A stretch of DNA of 47,550 nt from a virus, in the IMG/VR virus record IMGVR_UViG_3300021495_000009, positions 1 to 47,550 of that record; one strand, 5' to 3'. Below the pieces are notes generated by a model, which was given only the letters and a program-made list of their open reading frames with translations, was not told where the DNA came from and did no database searches. Within the stretch, counting starts at the first letter, position 1; every line of letters starts with the position of its first letter. The position numbers were made by a program, and so were the translations under genes. Positions 14,190 through 21,250 of the stretch are shown here, piece after piece.

Positions 14190-14681
14190 CTACAAATAAA
14201 ATTCCTTTGCTAAAACATGCTGTAATGCCTCTGCAATATGCATGGCTTTGATTTTATCTTCTTTATCCATTTCACTTATCGTTTTAGCAACTTTAAGAGT
14301 TGCCTCTAGTTCAGAAGGAAGCATCCCTTTGGTTTTATATGCGGTCTTTAAAAAATTCAGTCCTTCCCTTTCTATATTGCTTTTATCAAATTCAAGATAT
14401 TCAAAAGGAAAATCAGTTATTACAAAAGTCATGTCTGTTTCTGCAAAATTAGCTTGATGTTTTTTGATTTCTTCTGGTGTGCAAGTGCATAGTCTGTTTG
14501 TGCAATTGAAATTACCACAAGGACAAGGTTTATCCAGATAAACATCAGTTAGAACGCTAGGGTCTTTATATATTATTTTTTTAATAAAAAATATATCACT
14601 CGTAATAATCAATAATGAATGACTGCCTTTAGAAGCAACATCCAAAACCCTTAAAAAATGTGGTGATTTAAATTTAATCAT
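14190..14681 (-). CDS. ComM/Mg-chelatase C-terminal-like protein without P-loop
   Basis: C53-P-C55-G...C60...C65-T-C67-TP is the zinc-binding insert (CPCG...CxCTP) of ComM/Mg-chelatase AAA proteins, and the C-terminal SELEATLKVAKTISEMDK...AEALQHV matches their helical lid. The Walker A and B half of the ATPase is missing: the 163-residue protein starts with a different alpha/beta segment. ComM promotes branch migration during natural transformation. A stand-alone C-terminal piece may bind DNA or act as a decoy subunit. RBS AAAAGGAGG precedes the ATG. Confidence 0.65.
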   Translation of the reverse strand: MIKFKSPHFLRVLDVASKGSHSLLIITSDIFFIKKIIYKDPSVLTDVYLDKPCPCGNFNCTNRLCTCTPEEIKKHQANFAETDMTFVITDFPFEYLEFDKSNIEREGLNFLKTAYKTKGMLPSELEATLKVAKTISEMDKEDKIKAMHIAEALQHVLAKEFYL

Positions 14682-14694
14682 TTTTAGCCTCCTT

Positions 14695-14769
14695 TTAATT
14701 ATTTATCCATTTACAAATAACCCATCCTGTTAACCAAAACGCTATTACAAAGCCAAAAAAATCAATCAT
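14695..14769 (-). CDS. Membrane micro-peptide (24 aa)
   Basis: ATG 14769 with AAGGAGGAAAC upstream. The product is one hydrophobic helix (DFFGFVIAFWLTGWVICKW) of 24 residues. It overlaps the next gene upstream by 4 bases. The strong SD and overlap support translation. Confidence 0.5.
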   Translation of the reverse strand: MIDFFGFVIAFWLTGWVICKWINN

Positions 14770-14957
14770 TTTTGTTTCCTCCTTGTTTCTTTTGCAATTT
14801 TATTTCTTTTCCTTCGCTTTAATAATAGCTTTGTAAAATGCCCTCTTTTTCTTGAAGAAGGCTTTTTACCAGTTGGATTGAATTTAGCTTGCCCAAACAA
14901 AATACCATGATACTCAAAGAACCTTGTTAGTATTTGTTGATATGTTCTATAATTCAT
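14766..14957 (-). CDS. Small basic protein (63 aa)
   Basis: ATG 14957 is chosen: AAAAAGGGGAAAG lies upstream and the upstream gene overlaps it by ATGA. The C-terminal half is very basic (SSRKRGHFTKLLLKRRKRNK). The upstream extension of the same frame is not conserved-looking. DNA or RNA binding is plausible. Confidence 0.65.
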   Translation of the reverse strand: MNYRTYQQILTRFFEYHGILFGQAKFNPTGKKPSSRKRGHFTKLLLKRRKRNKIAKETRRKQK

Positions 14958-15127
14958 GCTTTCCCCTTTTTTTGTTTCTTTAAATGCCTTTCTGCTGCTT
15001 TTAATCCATCTTGAAATCCCTCCCAATACCCCTGATTATAACAAGTTCTATCAAAAGTAAACTCGTCAGGATGTTTGTAATTTTTCTTTAACTCTGTGTT
15101 TGCTAGTTCTTTGTATTTTTCAAACAT
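14954..15127 (-). CDS. Small hypothetical protein (57 aa)
   Basis: Starts at ATG 15127 behind AAAGGGGGGG and ends in TGA overlapping the next ATG. The product (ELANTELKKNYKHPDEF..., YWEGFQDGLKAAERHLKK) is helical. The 80 bases upstream up to 15208 hold no gene. Confidence 0.65.
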   Translation of the reverse strand: MFEKYKELANTELKKNYKHPDEFTFDRTCYNQGYWEGFQDGLKAAERHLKKQKKGKA

Positions 15128-15208
15128 TTTATTACCCCCCCTTTTGCAAACAATTTAGTCTAGCCTTTTTATTTAACCTCCTTATTTTTAAGTTCATCCT
15201 CTGCACTA

Positions 15209-15511
15209 TTAACTTGGGTTTACTTCTATTATTAGCAAATGCCGTTTGTTATTGTAGTCATCGTAATAAGTGCCTATCAAATGTTTATATTTATCAAAGA
15301 CCATCTTTTCTATTTCATTTTTAATTTTAACTATTTCTTCGTTAATGCTACATTCCCAAGCTATTCTATAATCTTTATATTTGTCTTTTATCCAGTCTTC
15401 AATTTCATTATACGTCTTCTTCCCTATTTGCTCATATTCCTTTGTTTTGAAGTTATAGACCCAGTAGTCATTGAGAATATTTGTATTAATTTTCAATGTG
15501 CCAAGACCCAT
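15209..15511 (-). CDS. Hypothetical early protein (100 aa)
   Basis: Alternating charged helix and strand segments (YWVYNFKTKEYEQIGKKTYN, EDWIKDKYKDYRIAWEC). Its ATG lies inside the 3' end of the small upstream gene (26-base overlap), pointing to coupling. No family recognised. Confidence 0.6.
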   Translation of the reverse strand: MGLGTLKINTNILNDYWVYNFKTKEYEQIGKKTYNEIEDWIKDKYKDYRIAWECSINEEIVKIKNEIEKMVFDKYKHLIGTYYDDYNNKRHLLIIEVNPS

Positions 15512-15599
15512 ACCGTTTTAGGCGAGTTTTGATTTTGGTTATTTTGTCTTCATACTTGTCTTTGATTGCTTGTTTTATTTCATTGCTTATTTTTCTCAT
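15486..15599 (-). CDS. Small helical peptide (37 aa)
   Basis: Begins at ATG 15599 with a strong GAAAGGAGGG. It is basic and helical (MRKISNEIKQAIKDKYEDK). It lies just after the terminator at 15622-15660, so read-through controls it. It overlaps the next gene by 26 bases. Confidence 0.5.
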   Translation of the reverse strand: MRKISNEIKQAIKDKYEDKITKIKTRLKRYGSWHIEN

Positions 15600-15621
15600 C
15601 CTTCAAACCCTCCTTTCAAAA

Positions 15622-15660
15622 TAAAAAAAAGCCCGATGCTCCAAAAGGAACACCGAGCCT
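15622..15660 (-). terminator. Intrinsic terminator
   Basis: In the minus RNA a 12-bp stem with three G-U pairs (arms 15631-15642 and 15647-15658, loop of four) is followed by eight U (15623-15630). It ends the unit of genes 16112-15690. Confidence 0.85.
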
Positions 15661-15689
15661 TTAAGTTTAGGGTAGGTGTTTAAATTTTT

Positions 15690-16112
15690 TTATATAGTTA
15701 AGTTCTTTTCCTGTTCAATTAGTTGCTCTATTTTCTCTTGTATTTTACTAAGTGCCTCTTTAGCTATCTCAAAGTCTTGTTTTGTTGCCTTGTCTGCAAT
15801 TGTCCAGTTTAATTTTTTAGTGGTATAGTCAAATTCTTTATAAACCAGTCGCTTCCAGCCAAAACCCGTATCAATACATACAGCAGGAAAATAACAATTG
15901 CCTCCATCTGTGAAGGCTAGTTTCCCTAGTATCAACCCCGTTTCATGGCAAGGTTGGTTGTAACAAGCAGTGCAATGACCACAACAACCCAGAATGCGGA
16001 TTTCTTCAAATGCGTCTTCTAATTGTTCGTGGAGTTGTCCCAAAATCTTTGCCCAAGTTGCCCGCCTATTTTGACGAGCCTCAATTAACTTTTTAATTCT
16101 TTCCTCTAACAT
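15690..16112 (-). CDS. Cysteine-rich protein (140 aa)
   Basis: Helical ends flank a Cys/His cluster, GCCGHCTACYNQPCHETG at about residues 42-59, a likely zinc- or metal-binding site. A strand region, GNCYFPAVCIDTGFGW, follows. No family recognised. It lies upstream of the terminator at 15622. Confidence 0.65.
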   Translation of the reverse strand: MLEERIKKLIEARQNRRATWAKILGQLHEQLEDAFEEIRILGCCGHCTACYNQPCHETGLILGKLAFTDGGNCYFPAVCIDTGFGWKRLVYKEFDYTTKKLNWTIADKATKQDFEIAKEALSKIQEKIEQLIEQEKNLTI

Positions 16113-16118
16113 TTTTAC

Positions 16119-16379
16119 TTACCTCCTTTCTTTCTCTATTTGTTTTAATGCCCAGTCATAATTATCTTGCCCATCGGGCAACAATTCAGGTTCTGGGCAT
16201 TCATGAAAGGCGAGATAGTTAAACGTATCAATTCCCTCATTTACATCTTGAAAACTTTCCAAAACAGTTTTAATCCGTCTCGCCGTTTCCAAATTTCTGC
16301 AAACAATTCCATTCATTTGATTAGGCACAATATAAAACGTGCCTTGATTATCCACTCCTTGTCCTATTTGAATAGTCAT
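16119..16379 (-). CDS. Hypothetical early protein (86 aa)
   Basis: The 86-residue product has a strand-rich start (TFYIVPNQMNGIVCRNL) and a helical end. It resembles small phage proteins that follow zinc-ribbon genes, but no function can be given. It lies 2 bases from the upstream stop. Confidence 0.65.
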   Translation of the reverse strand: MTIQIGQGVDNQGTFYIVPNQMNGIVCRNLETARRIKTVLESFQDVNEGIDTFNYLAFHECPEPELLPDGQDNYDWALKQIEKERR

Positions 16380-16381
16380 TG

Positions 16382-16561
16382 TTACTTACCTCCTTTCTTC
16401 AATAATTTTTCTGTTACCCGCTCAGCACCAATGAGATGCCTACGCAAAGTGACTATTTGAGCTTGTAATTTAGCAAGGCATTGAGGACATATACCGTGAG
16501 TAGTGCCCTCGCCTTGCTTTGTGCCCATTACTTTCTTGCACCATGCACAAACGATAGTCAT
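16382..16561 (-). CDS. Zinc-ribbon protein (59 aa)
   Basis: Starts ATG 16561 after GGAGGTGG. CAWCKKVMG and ICPQCLAKL form a four-cysteine ribbon, in the arrangement found in small proteins and PAS/histidine-kinase-associated ribbons ('CAWCKK...GICPxC'). A helix follows. ATGA overlap with the upstream gene. It may be a small DNA- or protein-binding module. Confidence 0.75.
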   Translation of the reverse strand: MTIVCAWCKKVMGTKQGEGTTHGICPQCLAKLQAQIVTLRRHLIGAERVTEKLLKKGGK

Positions 16562-16911
16562 GATAATACCACCTCCTTGTTTAGTATTTTTTCATATTCT
16601 TGGATTCCTTTCTTTAAAATGTCTAACGCTTCTTGATAATCATTGACCACTTTACAAAAGCCTAATTGTTTGCGTTCCTTGTTTGGCAATGTTAAGCTAA
16701 CCTGTATCAAATATTCTTTACCTTGATAAGATTCAACTGATGCATACAGCCCGTCTGTGAGATTTGTCCAATAACTATTTCTAACATGATGGCTATAAAC
16801 TGCATACTCATAACCGCCCTCTGATGTAAAGTTTCGTTGTATCACTAGCGTTTTTTGGTTCTCAAATGCAATGTATCGGGTAGGATATTCACAGGTTGTT
16901 ATTTCTTTCAT
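16558..16911 (-). CDS. Hypothetical early protein (117 aa)
   Basis: ATG 16911 follows GGAGGGTTTGAAA. The product is strand-rich (TRYIAFENQKTLVIQRNF, EYAVYSHHVRN) with a C-terminal helix (EALDILKKGIQEYEKIL). No family recognised. The next gene overlaps by ATGA. Confidence 0.65.
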   Translation of the reverse strand: MKEITTCEYPTRYIAFENQKTLVIQRNFTSEGGYEYAVYSHHVRNSYWTNLTDGLYASVESYQGKEYLIQVSLTLPNKERKQLGFCKVVNDYQEALDILKKGIQEYEKILNKEVVLS

Positions 16912-16930
16912 TTTCAAACCCTCCTTTTTT

Positions 16931-17593
16931 TTAATATGGACAGGACTCTTCTAAATAAAAATCTCTTTCATCTTCACAAAACCGTATGTCAATTTGTGAG
17001 ATTTTCGGTTCATATATAACATGTGGAAGGTCATAAAAGGAAACTTCTCGGATAGTAGTCTCATTTTTCACATAGACCTCATTAATTCGGATGAAACTAC
17101 TGCGGCCACGATATGCAGAAGTGAAAAATAAATTTGAAACTCTTTCTTTTTCCAGAGACATAACAAATTTGCTGAAATTTTGATATGATTTAAAGTTTTC
17201 TAAATTAATTTTTTCTTTGAATTCAGAAACATTTATTCTTGCTGAAAGTTCTATTTTAGGAACCCGTAGTATTATTTTTTGGAATTTTTCCACATGGTCA
17301 ATGATGGAATTGATCGTATCAAACACCCGTGAGAGAATGAGCTCTAGATTGCTATTTTTCAGCCAGTGCTTTTCAATATATTCCACAGTAGGAGGTTCAT
17401 ATACAATATCAGTTCTGCCATTATCACTCAGCCAGATATTTCCCCATTTGGTGGTGATGCACGGTTCACGGAGACGGTAGGACGGGACACCCAGTTCCTG
17501 AAAAAATTTCCGAAGGAATACCAATGAATTTTGTATATCATTGGCGTCCTTCGCCCAAAAAAGTTTTTCCAGCCCTTGTTGTAGTTTTTTCAT
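16931..17593 (-). CDS. Hypothetical early protein (220 aa)
   Basis: ATG 17593 is chosen for AAAGGAGGGTTGG directly upstream; earlier in-frame starts would lie across the terminator hairpin. The N-terminus is helical (KKLQQGLEKLFWAKDAND). The middle contains strands (GNIWLSDNGRTDIVYE). No motif recognised. It is the first gene after the terminator at 17619. Confidence 0.65.
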   Translation of the reverse strand: MKKLQQGLEKLFWAKDANDIQNSLVFLRKFFQELGVPSYRLREPCITTKWGNIWLSDNGRTDIVYEPPTVEYIEKHWLKNSNLELILSRVFDTINSIIDHVEKFQKIILRVPKIELSARINVSEFKEKINLENFKSYQNFSKFVMSLEKERVSNLFFTSAYRGRSSFIRINEVYVKNETTIREVSFYDLPHVIYEPKISQIDIRFCEDERDFYLEESCPY

Positions 17594-17618
17594 TCCAACC
17601 CTCCTTTCCTTCAAAATT

Positions 17619-17663
17619 AAAAAAGGCCGAGCCAACAGGCGTATTGCCTGTCAACTCGGCCTT
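17619..17663 (-). terminator. Strong intrinsic terminator
   Basis: A fully paired 16-bp stem in the minus RNA (arms 17625-17640 and 17646-17661, including G-U pairs) with a five-base loop, followed by TTTTTT. It separates the 17695-18153 gene from the 17593 gene. Confidence 0.9.
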
Positions 17664-17694
17664 GCGTTGCTCAAAAAGAGCGGTGCGTTGCCGA

Positions 17695-18153
17695 TTAGTC
17701 TAGCTTCACATTTAATTCTTTTGCAATTCTAAAAATAACTTCAGGACTACTTTTACGGAGGACATCCTCAATTCTCCGTCTTATCTTTTTAATTCTCTCC
17801 ACTCCTTTCTTTTCTTCTTCCAGTTTCCTGATAGCTTTCCTAACTTTCTCAGCAAACTCATTAGCCTTTTTCTCGGAAGAGAATTCACCAGAATACATGT
17901 AGTAATCATCAGAACGAGTGCAATCAAGAAAATGCTCATCTGGGTAGAACCCGTAATCCCGCAACCCCAATGCCTCGTTCAATTCATGAGAAGTAAAAGG
18001 TAATTGAACCGTGCCCCATCCTTCAGGATGTTTCGCCTCATTAACTTTCACTTTGTAAACCGTTTCCCCACTTCTATAAGGATTACTGCTAGAACTTAAA
18101 ACCACTTCCACCTTAATCCCTTCAAATGTTTTTCCTTTGTTAATCCACCTCAT
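17695..18153 (-). CDS. Hypothetical early protein (152 aa)
   Basis: A strand-rich N-terminal half (IKVEVVLSSSS..., GETVYKVKVNEAKH) and a charged helical C-terminal half (RIKKIRRRIEDVLRKSSPEV). No family recognised. The RBS GGAGGAAGAG precedes ATG 18153; a hairpin lies just upstream. Confidence 0.6.
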   Translation of the reverse strand: MRWINKGKTFEGIKVEVVLSSSSNPYRSGETVYKVKVNEAKHPEGWGTVQLPFTSHELNEALGLRDYGFYPDEHFLDCTRSDDYYMYSGEFSSEKKANEFAEKVRKAIRKLEEEKKGVERIKKIRRRIEDVLRKSSPEVIFRIAKELNVKLD

Positions 18154-18170
18154 CTCTCTTCCTCCTTCCC

Positions 18171-18200
18171 CTTCCCTTGCCTAAGCGATGGCTTGGGAAG
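18171..18200 (-). promoter_or_regulatory. Leader hairpin near the RBS of the 18153 gene
   Basis: Arms CTTCCCTTGCC (18171-18181) and GGCTTGGGAAG (18190-18200) pair with a central 2-base mismatch and an 8-base loop. It sits about 10-20 bases upstream of the SD of the 17695-18153 gene, so it may affect translation or terminate weakly. Confidence 0.45.
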
Positions 18201-18249
18201 GAGTTTGGCTGGCCTTATAGGTTTAAGAGGCTTTGCCCCACCAGCCAAT

Positions 18250-18294
18250 AAAAAAAAGCCCAAGCCAAAGAGACATAATCCTTAACTTGGGACT
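18250..18294 (-). terminator. Intrinsic terminator
   Basis: Minus RNA CCCAAG (18264-18259) pairs with CTTGGG (18291-18286) with flanking AG-CT pairs around one bulge, followed by seven or eight U. The upper arm overlaps the stop of the 18282-18497 gene. Confidence 0.75.
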
Positions 18295-18497
18295 ATTTGC
18301 TTTTTAATCAACTCGTATAAATATCCAAATTTAGGGTGATAATATTTCTGGTAAACTCTGATTACTATTTTGTTAGGATTGATAATTAATTTATGCTTTT
18401 CTATTAGTTTACCTCTTTTCTTAAGCAACCGCTTTGCTTCACTTGGTAGATCACTTGTATCTATTAACTCCTTGCCTCTTGACGGCCTCGCTCTCAT
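18282..18497 (-). CDS. Small basic protein (71 aa)
   Basis: Basic product (MRARPSRGKELIDTSDLP, KRLLKKRGKLIEKHKL) with a later segment KIVIRVYQKYYHPKFG. The RBS AGGAGGCAAAAG precedes the ATG. Probable nucleic-acid binding; no family recognised. It is the last gene before the terminator. Confidence 0.65.
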   Translation of the reverse strand: MRARPSRGKELIDTSDLPSEAKRLLKKRGKLIEKHKLIINPNKIVIRVYQKYYHPKFGYLYELIKKQIVPS

Positions 18498-18515
18498 TCT
18501 CTTTTGCCTCCTTTT

Positions 18516-18800
18516 TTATATAATGCCTTTGTTTATAAAATTTTGTATTATCTCCGCTTCTTTTAAATTAATAGGGAAGCCACTTTCTTTTAGCTCTCCT
18601 ATATATCTGAATCTTACCAAAGGTAGGTTTATCACGCCTTCTAGCTCTGAATTGTTTAAATGTCTTAAGAAGTGTTCATATCTAAGGCTATTTTTAACCA
18701 TTTTCCCACATATCCTACATATACTTGCTTTAGCACCCTTCCTAAAACCATGTTTTAATATATTGCTTTTTTTACATTCAAATAAATTTATGAATCTCAT
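18516..18800 (-). CDS. C2H2 zinc-finger-like protein (94 aa)
   Basis: CRICGKMVKNSLRYEHFLRH at about residues 27-46 has C-x2-C-x11-H-x3-H, close to a C2H2 finger as in MucR/Ros or phage zinc-finger proteins. The remainder is helical (NSELEGVINLPLVRFRY). A DNA-binding regulator is likely. RBS AGGTAATAAAA is moderate. Confidence 0.6.
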   Translation of the reverse strand: MRFINLFECKKSNILKHGFRKGAKASICRICGKMVKNSLRYEHFLRHLNNSELEGVINLPLVRFRYIGELKESGFPINLKEAEIIQNFINKGII

Positions 18801-18805
18801 TTTTA

Positions 18806-18997
18806 TTACCTCCGTTTGTTATTGATTTTCTCTAATGCTTTAATATTGATATAATTGTTAGGTTCTAAAATGGCATATGTCTCTATTCCTCTTCTTTGGA
18901 GATTCTTTACAATATATTTTCTGTCTTTTAAATAATGGTAGGCTTTCATTAGCCTATCTTCTCTTATTTTGACTATATCTCCTTTTCTAATTCTCAT
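18806..18997 (-). CDS. Small KOW/SH3-like protein (63 aa)
   Basis: MRIRKGDIVKIREDR...YIVKNLQRRGIETYAILEP is a small beta-barrel pattern with a KGDIVKI start, as in KOW/YodC-like folds. No specific role. RBS GGAGGTTAATAA precedes the ATG. Confidence 0.6.
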   Translation of the reverse strand: MRIRKGDIVKIREDRLMKAYHYLKDRKYIVKNLQRRGIETYAILEPNNYINIKALEKINNKRR

Positions 18998-19049
18998 TTA
19001 TTAACCTCCATTAATTTTGGTTATACCAGCCATAAACAACCCAAATACT

Positions 19050-19253
19050 TTACTCATAAACTGTCCCTATAAATTTAATTGTTTTTATTTTCACATTAGG
19101 CATTTGAGATTTAATTCTATTAACCCACTTATCCCAGTTTTGGTATATCACTGTTGACAAATTGCCTTTAGAAATTTCAAAGTCTGCTCTTTTAGTATAG
19201 TTGTTTACTGTCCGATACTCAAAAATTGCAAACCGTTTTTTCTTTGTTCTCAT
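19050..19253 (-). CDS. Small hypothetical protein (67 aa)
   Basis: ATG 19253 is chosen because GGGAGGAAGG lies upstream. Product: basic start (MRTKKKRFAIFEYR) then a compact alpha/beta segment (WDKWVNRIKSQMPNVKI). First gene of an operon driven by the promoter at 19283-19311. No family recognised. Confidence 0.65.
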   Translation of the reverse strand: MRTKKKRFAIFEYRTVNNYTKRADFEISKGNLSTVIYQNWDKWVNRIKSQMPNVKIKTIKFIGTVYE

Positions 19254-19282
19254 TTTCCTTCCTCCCTTTCCCATGATACCAT

Positions 19283-19311
19283 TCTATACCACAACTAAAT
19301 TTTTTTGTCAA
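19283..19311 (-). promoter_or_regulatory. Sigma70 promoter, spacer-motif family
   Basis: Minus-strand TTGACA (19306-19311), a 17-base spacer and TATAGA (19283-19288). Spacer contains ATTTAGTTGTGG, in the same place as the motif in the other early promoters. It fires leftward into the gene at 19253. Confidence 0.8.
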
Positions 19312-19784
19312 GCCTTTTTTATGAAAAAATTACATTCATTTAAATTTCCTTAACTTCCCGATTTTTCAAAGGAAGTTGCTTATTATGGCCTTTTTAACTG
19401 AAAAAATTTTTAAAGAAAATGAAAAAATTTTCTGGCTTATGAGTGCCTTTGTGTGTAGGATTCACTTGCTAGCTTATGCGTGAGGTTCTAGTTTAGTTGC
19501 TATTGAGTGCAGATATAGCAGAAAGGCTTGTTTGAGTGTTTGAGTGCCTGAAAAACGGCTTTGAGTTGCTTGATTATCAAGGCTTTGAGAGAAATACGCA
19601 CATATTTAGCCTGTGAGTAAGGTTTAAGCCTCAACAGGATATTTTATATGTCTTTGCCTTCAAAACTTGCTTACAATTGAAATATGAAGGCGTTTTGTGT
19701 GAGTGAGTAGTTTAAAACGGCTATTTTGCCTATTACCCTATTGCCTATTGGAAACCCCCAAAAATCCCTAAAAATAGACCCCTT
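19312..19784. other. Non-coding zone A, AT-rich leader part
   Basis: No reading frame of note on either strand. The first 130 bases resemble 20993-21130: both have TTGTCAAG, a poly-T stretch, AAGTTGC, then AAAAAATTT and a TGGCC word. 19611-19700 is a dispersed copy of 2496-2590. Some decayed repeats (for example ATCAAGGCTTTGAG at 19575) are in phase with the 37-bp array that follows (222 bases, six periods, before its first core). This zone may be a replication origin or partition site. Confidence 0.55.
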
Positions 19785-20080
19785 GAAACGCAGGAATATC
19801 AAGGGTTTCAGAGGTGTTTGGAAAGCCTACAGCCTCAAGGGTTTCAGGGGTATGTTCTAGGATGCAGGAATAATAAGGCTTTCAAAGGCATGGCTGAAAC
19901 ATAGAATTGACAAGGGTTTTAGGTGCGTGCTTGAAATGTAGGATTGATAAGGCTTTCAAGGGTGGTTCTAGGATATAGGATTGATAAGGGTTTGAGAAGC
20001 ATGGCTAAAAGGCAATAATGACAAGGCTTTCAAAGGGGTATCTGGAAGGCAATAATAGCAAGGGTTTTAGGAGTGGGTAA
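19785..20080. repeat. 37-bp degenerate tandem repeat array A (8 units)
   Basis: The core CAAGG or TAAGG recurs at 19800, 19836, 19874, 19911, 19948, 19985, 20022 and 20059, spacing 36, 38 and then 37 five times. Consensus about GAAACGCAGAAATAG then CAAGGGTTTCAGAGG. Many junctions have TTTCA...TGAAA inverted arms around a loop of 10. The units vary, unlike CRISPR repeats. Period 37 rules out a protein frame. Candidates: iterons of an origin, centromere-like site or repeat RNA. Confidence 0.8.
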
Positions 20081-20284
20081 TTTTGGAGGTAGGGAAGTAT
20101 GATTTTAAGTGAGTATGGTTTGGAAGATAAGGCGTTTATAGTAGGAAGTGTTTTAGGAAGGCTAAAGGAAAATAGGAAGGCAAGGCTAGAATAGAAGCAA
20201 AGTAGGAAAGACTAAGCTAAGGCAAGCTAGGTGAAATAAGAAGCAAGGCTAAGCTAGGAAAGGCTAAACAGAAAGTCAAGGCAT
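20081..20284. repeat. Purine-rich short-word repeat stretch
   Basis: The 200 bases after array A are made of repeated purine-rich words such as AAGGCTA, GGAAGGC and AAGCTAGG in imperfect copies. The strand is G/A-rich on plus and has no reading frame. It abuts the terminator at 20285-20314. Confidence 0.5.
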
Positions 20285-20314
20285 AAAAAAAGCCCAGGCC
20301 GTGAAAACCTGGGC
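20285..20314 (-). terminator. Intrinsic terminator
   Basis: GCCCAGG (20292-20298) and CCTGGGC (20308-20314) form a 7-bp stem, followed on the minus strand by seven U. It ends leftward transcription from the three small genes at 20421-20934. Confidence 0.85.
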
Positions 20315-20420
20315 AGTGAGGAAATTTATCCGCTATAATATTTGGTGTTCGTTAAAAGAATAATAATCATCACAATTTCTAGTTCCAAAAAACCGTAAAA
20401 GTTTTGATTTTATATATCAT

Positions 20421-20630
20421 TTATCTCGCCTCCTTATATCCACATTTTGTCATTAAATGTTTAATAGCCATATCAATGCTCACTCCGTCCTTAATACGAA
20501 CATATTTTTTGTATCCATAAGGTGACCGTCTTAATACTTGCTTGTCGCTTCTAATTGCTATGACTAGCCCCGTTCTAGGATTAATTAATTTTTTGACAAG
20601 TTTAAAACCTCTACCGTTTAACTTTGCCAC
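20421..20630 (-). CDS. Small basic protein (69 aa)
   Basis: Starts at GTG 20630 after GGAGGTAAG. Basic product (AKLNGRGFKLVKKLINPR, RRSPYGYKKYVRIKD) ending in a helix (DMAIKHLMTKCGYKEA). Possibly DNA binding. It is downstream of the 20785 gene and 15 bases from it. Confidence 0.65.
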   Translation of the reverse strand: MAKLNGRGFKLVKKLINPRTGLVIAIRSDKQVLRRSPYGYKKYVRIKDGVSIDMAIKHLMTKCGYKEAR

Positions 20631-20644
20631 TTTACTTACCTCCT

Positions 20645-20785
20645 TTATTCTTTATCTATAACCCAGACCTCGTAAACGCCTCCATCTTTCATGATGGAAG
20701 CGTCTTCATAATGACCGCTGGCCATGAGTTCAGCGGCCAAGTCTTCAGCTTCCTTAAATGTATCTACTACTGCTACCATTCTCAT
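20645..20785 (-). CDS. Small protein (46 aa)
   Basis: ATG 20785 is the start; AAAGGAGGTGATAAT precedes it and the upstream gene overlaps by ATGA. Product MRMVAVVDTFKEAEDLA...GGVYEVWVIDKE is a small alpha/beta unit. The Met at 20842 in the same frame lies inside the upstream gene and is unlikely to be used. Confidence 0.65.
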   Translation of the reverse strand: MRMVAVVDTFKEAEDLAAELMASGHYEDASIMKDGGVYEVWVIDKE

Positions 20786-20934
20786 TTTATTATCACCTCC
20801 TTTAAAGATTTTGGCCTTGTAGCCATTTTTGAAGTTACCCACTTGCCATTTTTAAAGAATTTAGGAGCTTCACTCATTCTAGTGGGTTTTTGAAATTCAA
20901 CCTTTCCATGTTTCCTTATCCAATATCCTTGCAT
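20782..20934 (-). CDS. Small hypothetical protein (50 aa)
   Basis: ATG 20934 has GAAAGGAGGAGGAGAA upstream. The product (MQGYWIRKHGKVEFQKPTR...NGKWVTSK) is basic and strand-rich. First gene after the promoter at 20964-20992. No family recognised. Confidence 0.65.
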   Translation of the reverse strand: MQGYWIRKHGKVEFQKPTRMSEAPKFFKNGKWVTSKMATRPKSLKEVIIK

Positions 20935-20963
20935 TTCTCCTCCTCCTTTCTCAATTTTAATCA

Positions 20964-20992
20964 ATCCTAACACAGTTTAATTATCTTGTCAA
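20964..20992 (-). promoter_or_regulatory. Sigma70 promoter, spacer-motif family
   Basis: Minus-strand TTGACA (20987-20992), a 17-base spacer and TAGGAT (20964-20969). The spacer has AATTAAACTGTG, aligning with the other three spacer-motif promoters. Confidence 0.75.
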
Positions 20993-21250
20993 GGCATTTT
21001 TCAAAGAAAATTAGATTTTTTTCAAAAAAAGTTTTTCAATGTAAGTTGCCAATAAATCAAGGAAAGTGCGTTTTAAGGCGTTTGGGTAGAAAAAAAATAT
21101 TTTTTGGAAGTGAAAAAATTTATATGGCCTCACTTAATAGATTGCAACCAGATTGATTGAGTATCTTACTTCCTTCAGAAAAAGAACATGGTTGTTATAG
21201 CCTTATCTTGGTTATTATTTAGCCTTCAGATTGCCAAAACGGCCTAGCCT
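20993..21250. other. Non-coding zone B, AT-rich leader part
   Basis: No reading frame is seen. Homopolymer A and T tracts alternate with short G/C words (TAAGTTGCC, GGCGTTT, ATGGCCT). The layout matches zone A at 19312-19440, upstream of the first array. This suggests duplication of a whole promoter-plus-array module. Confidence 0.5.
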
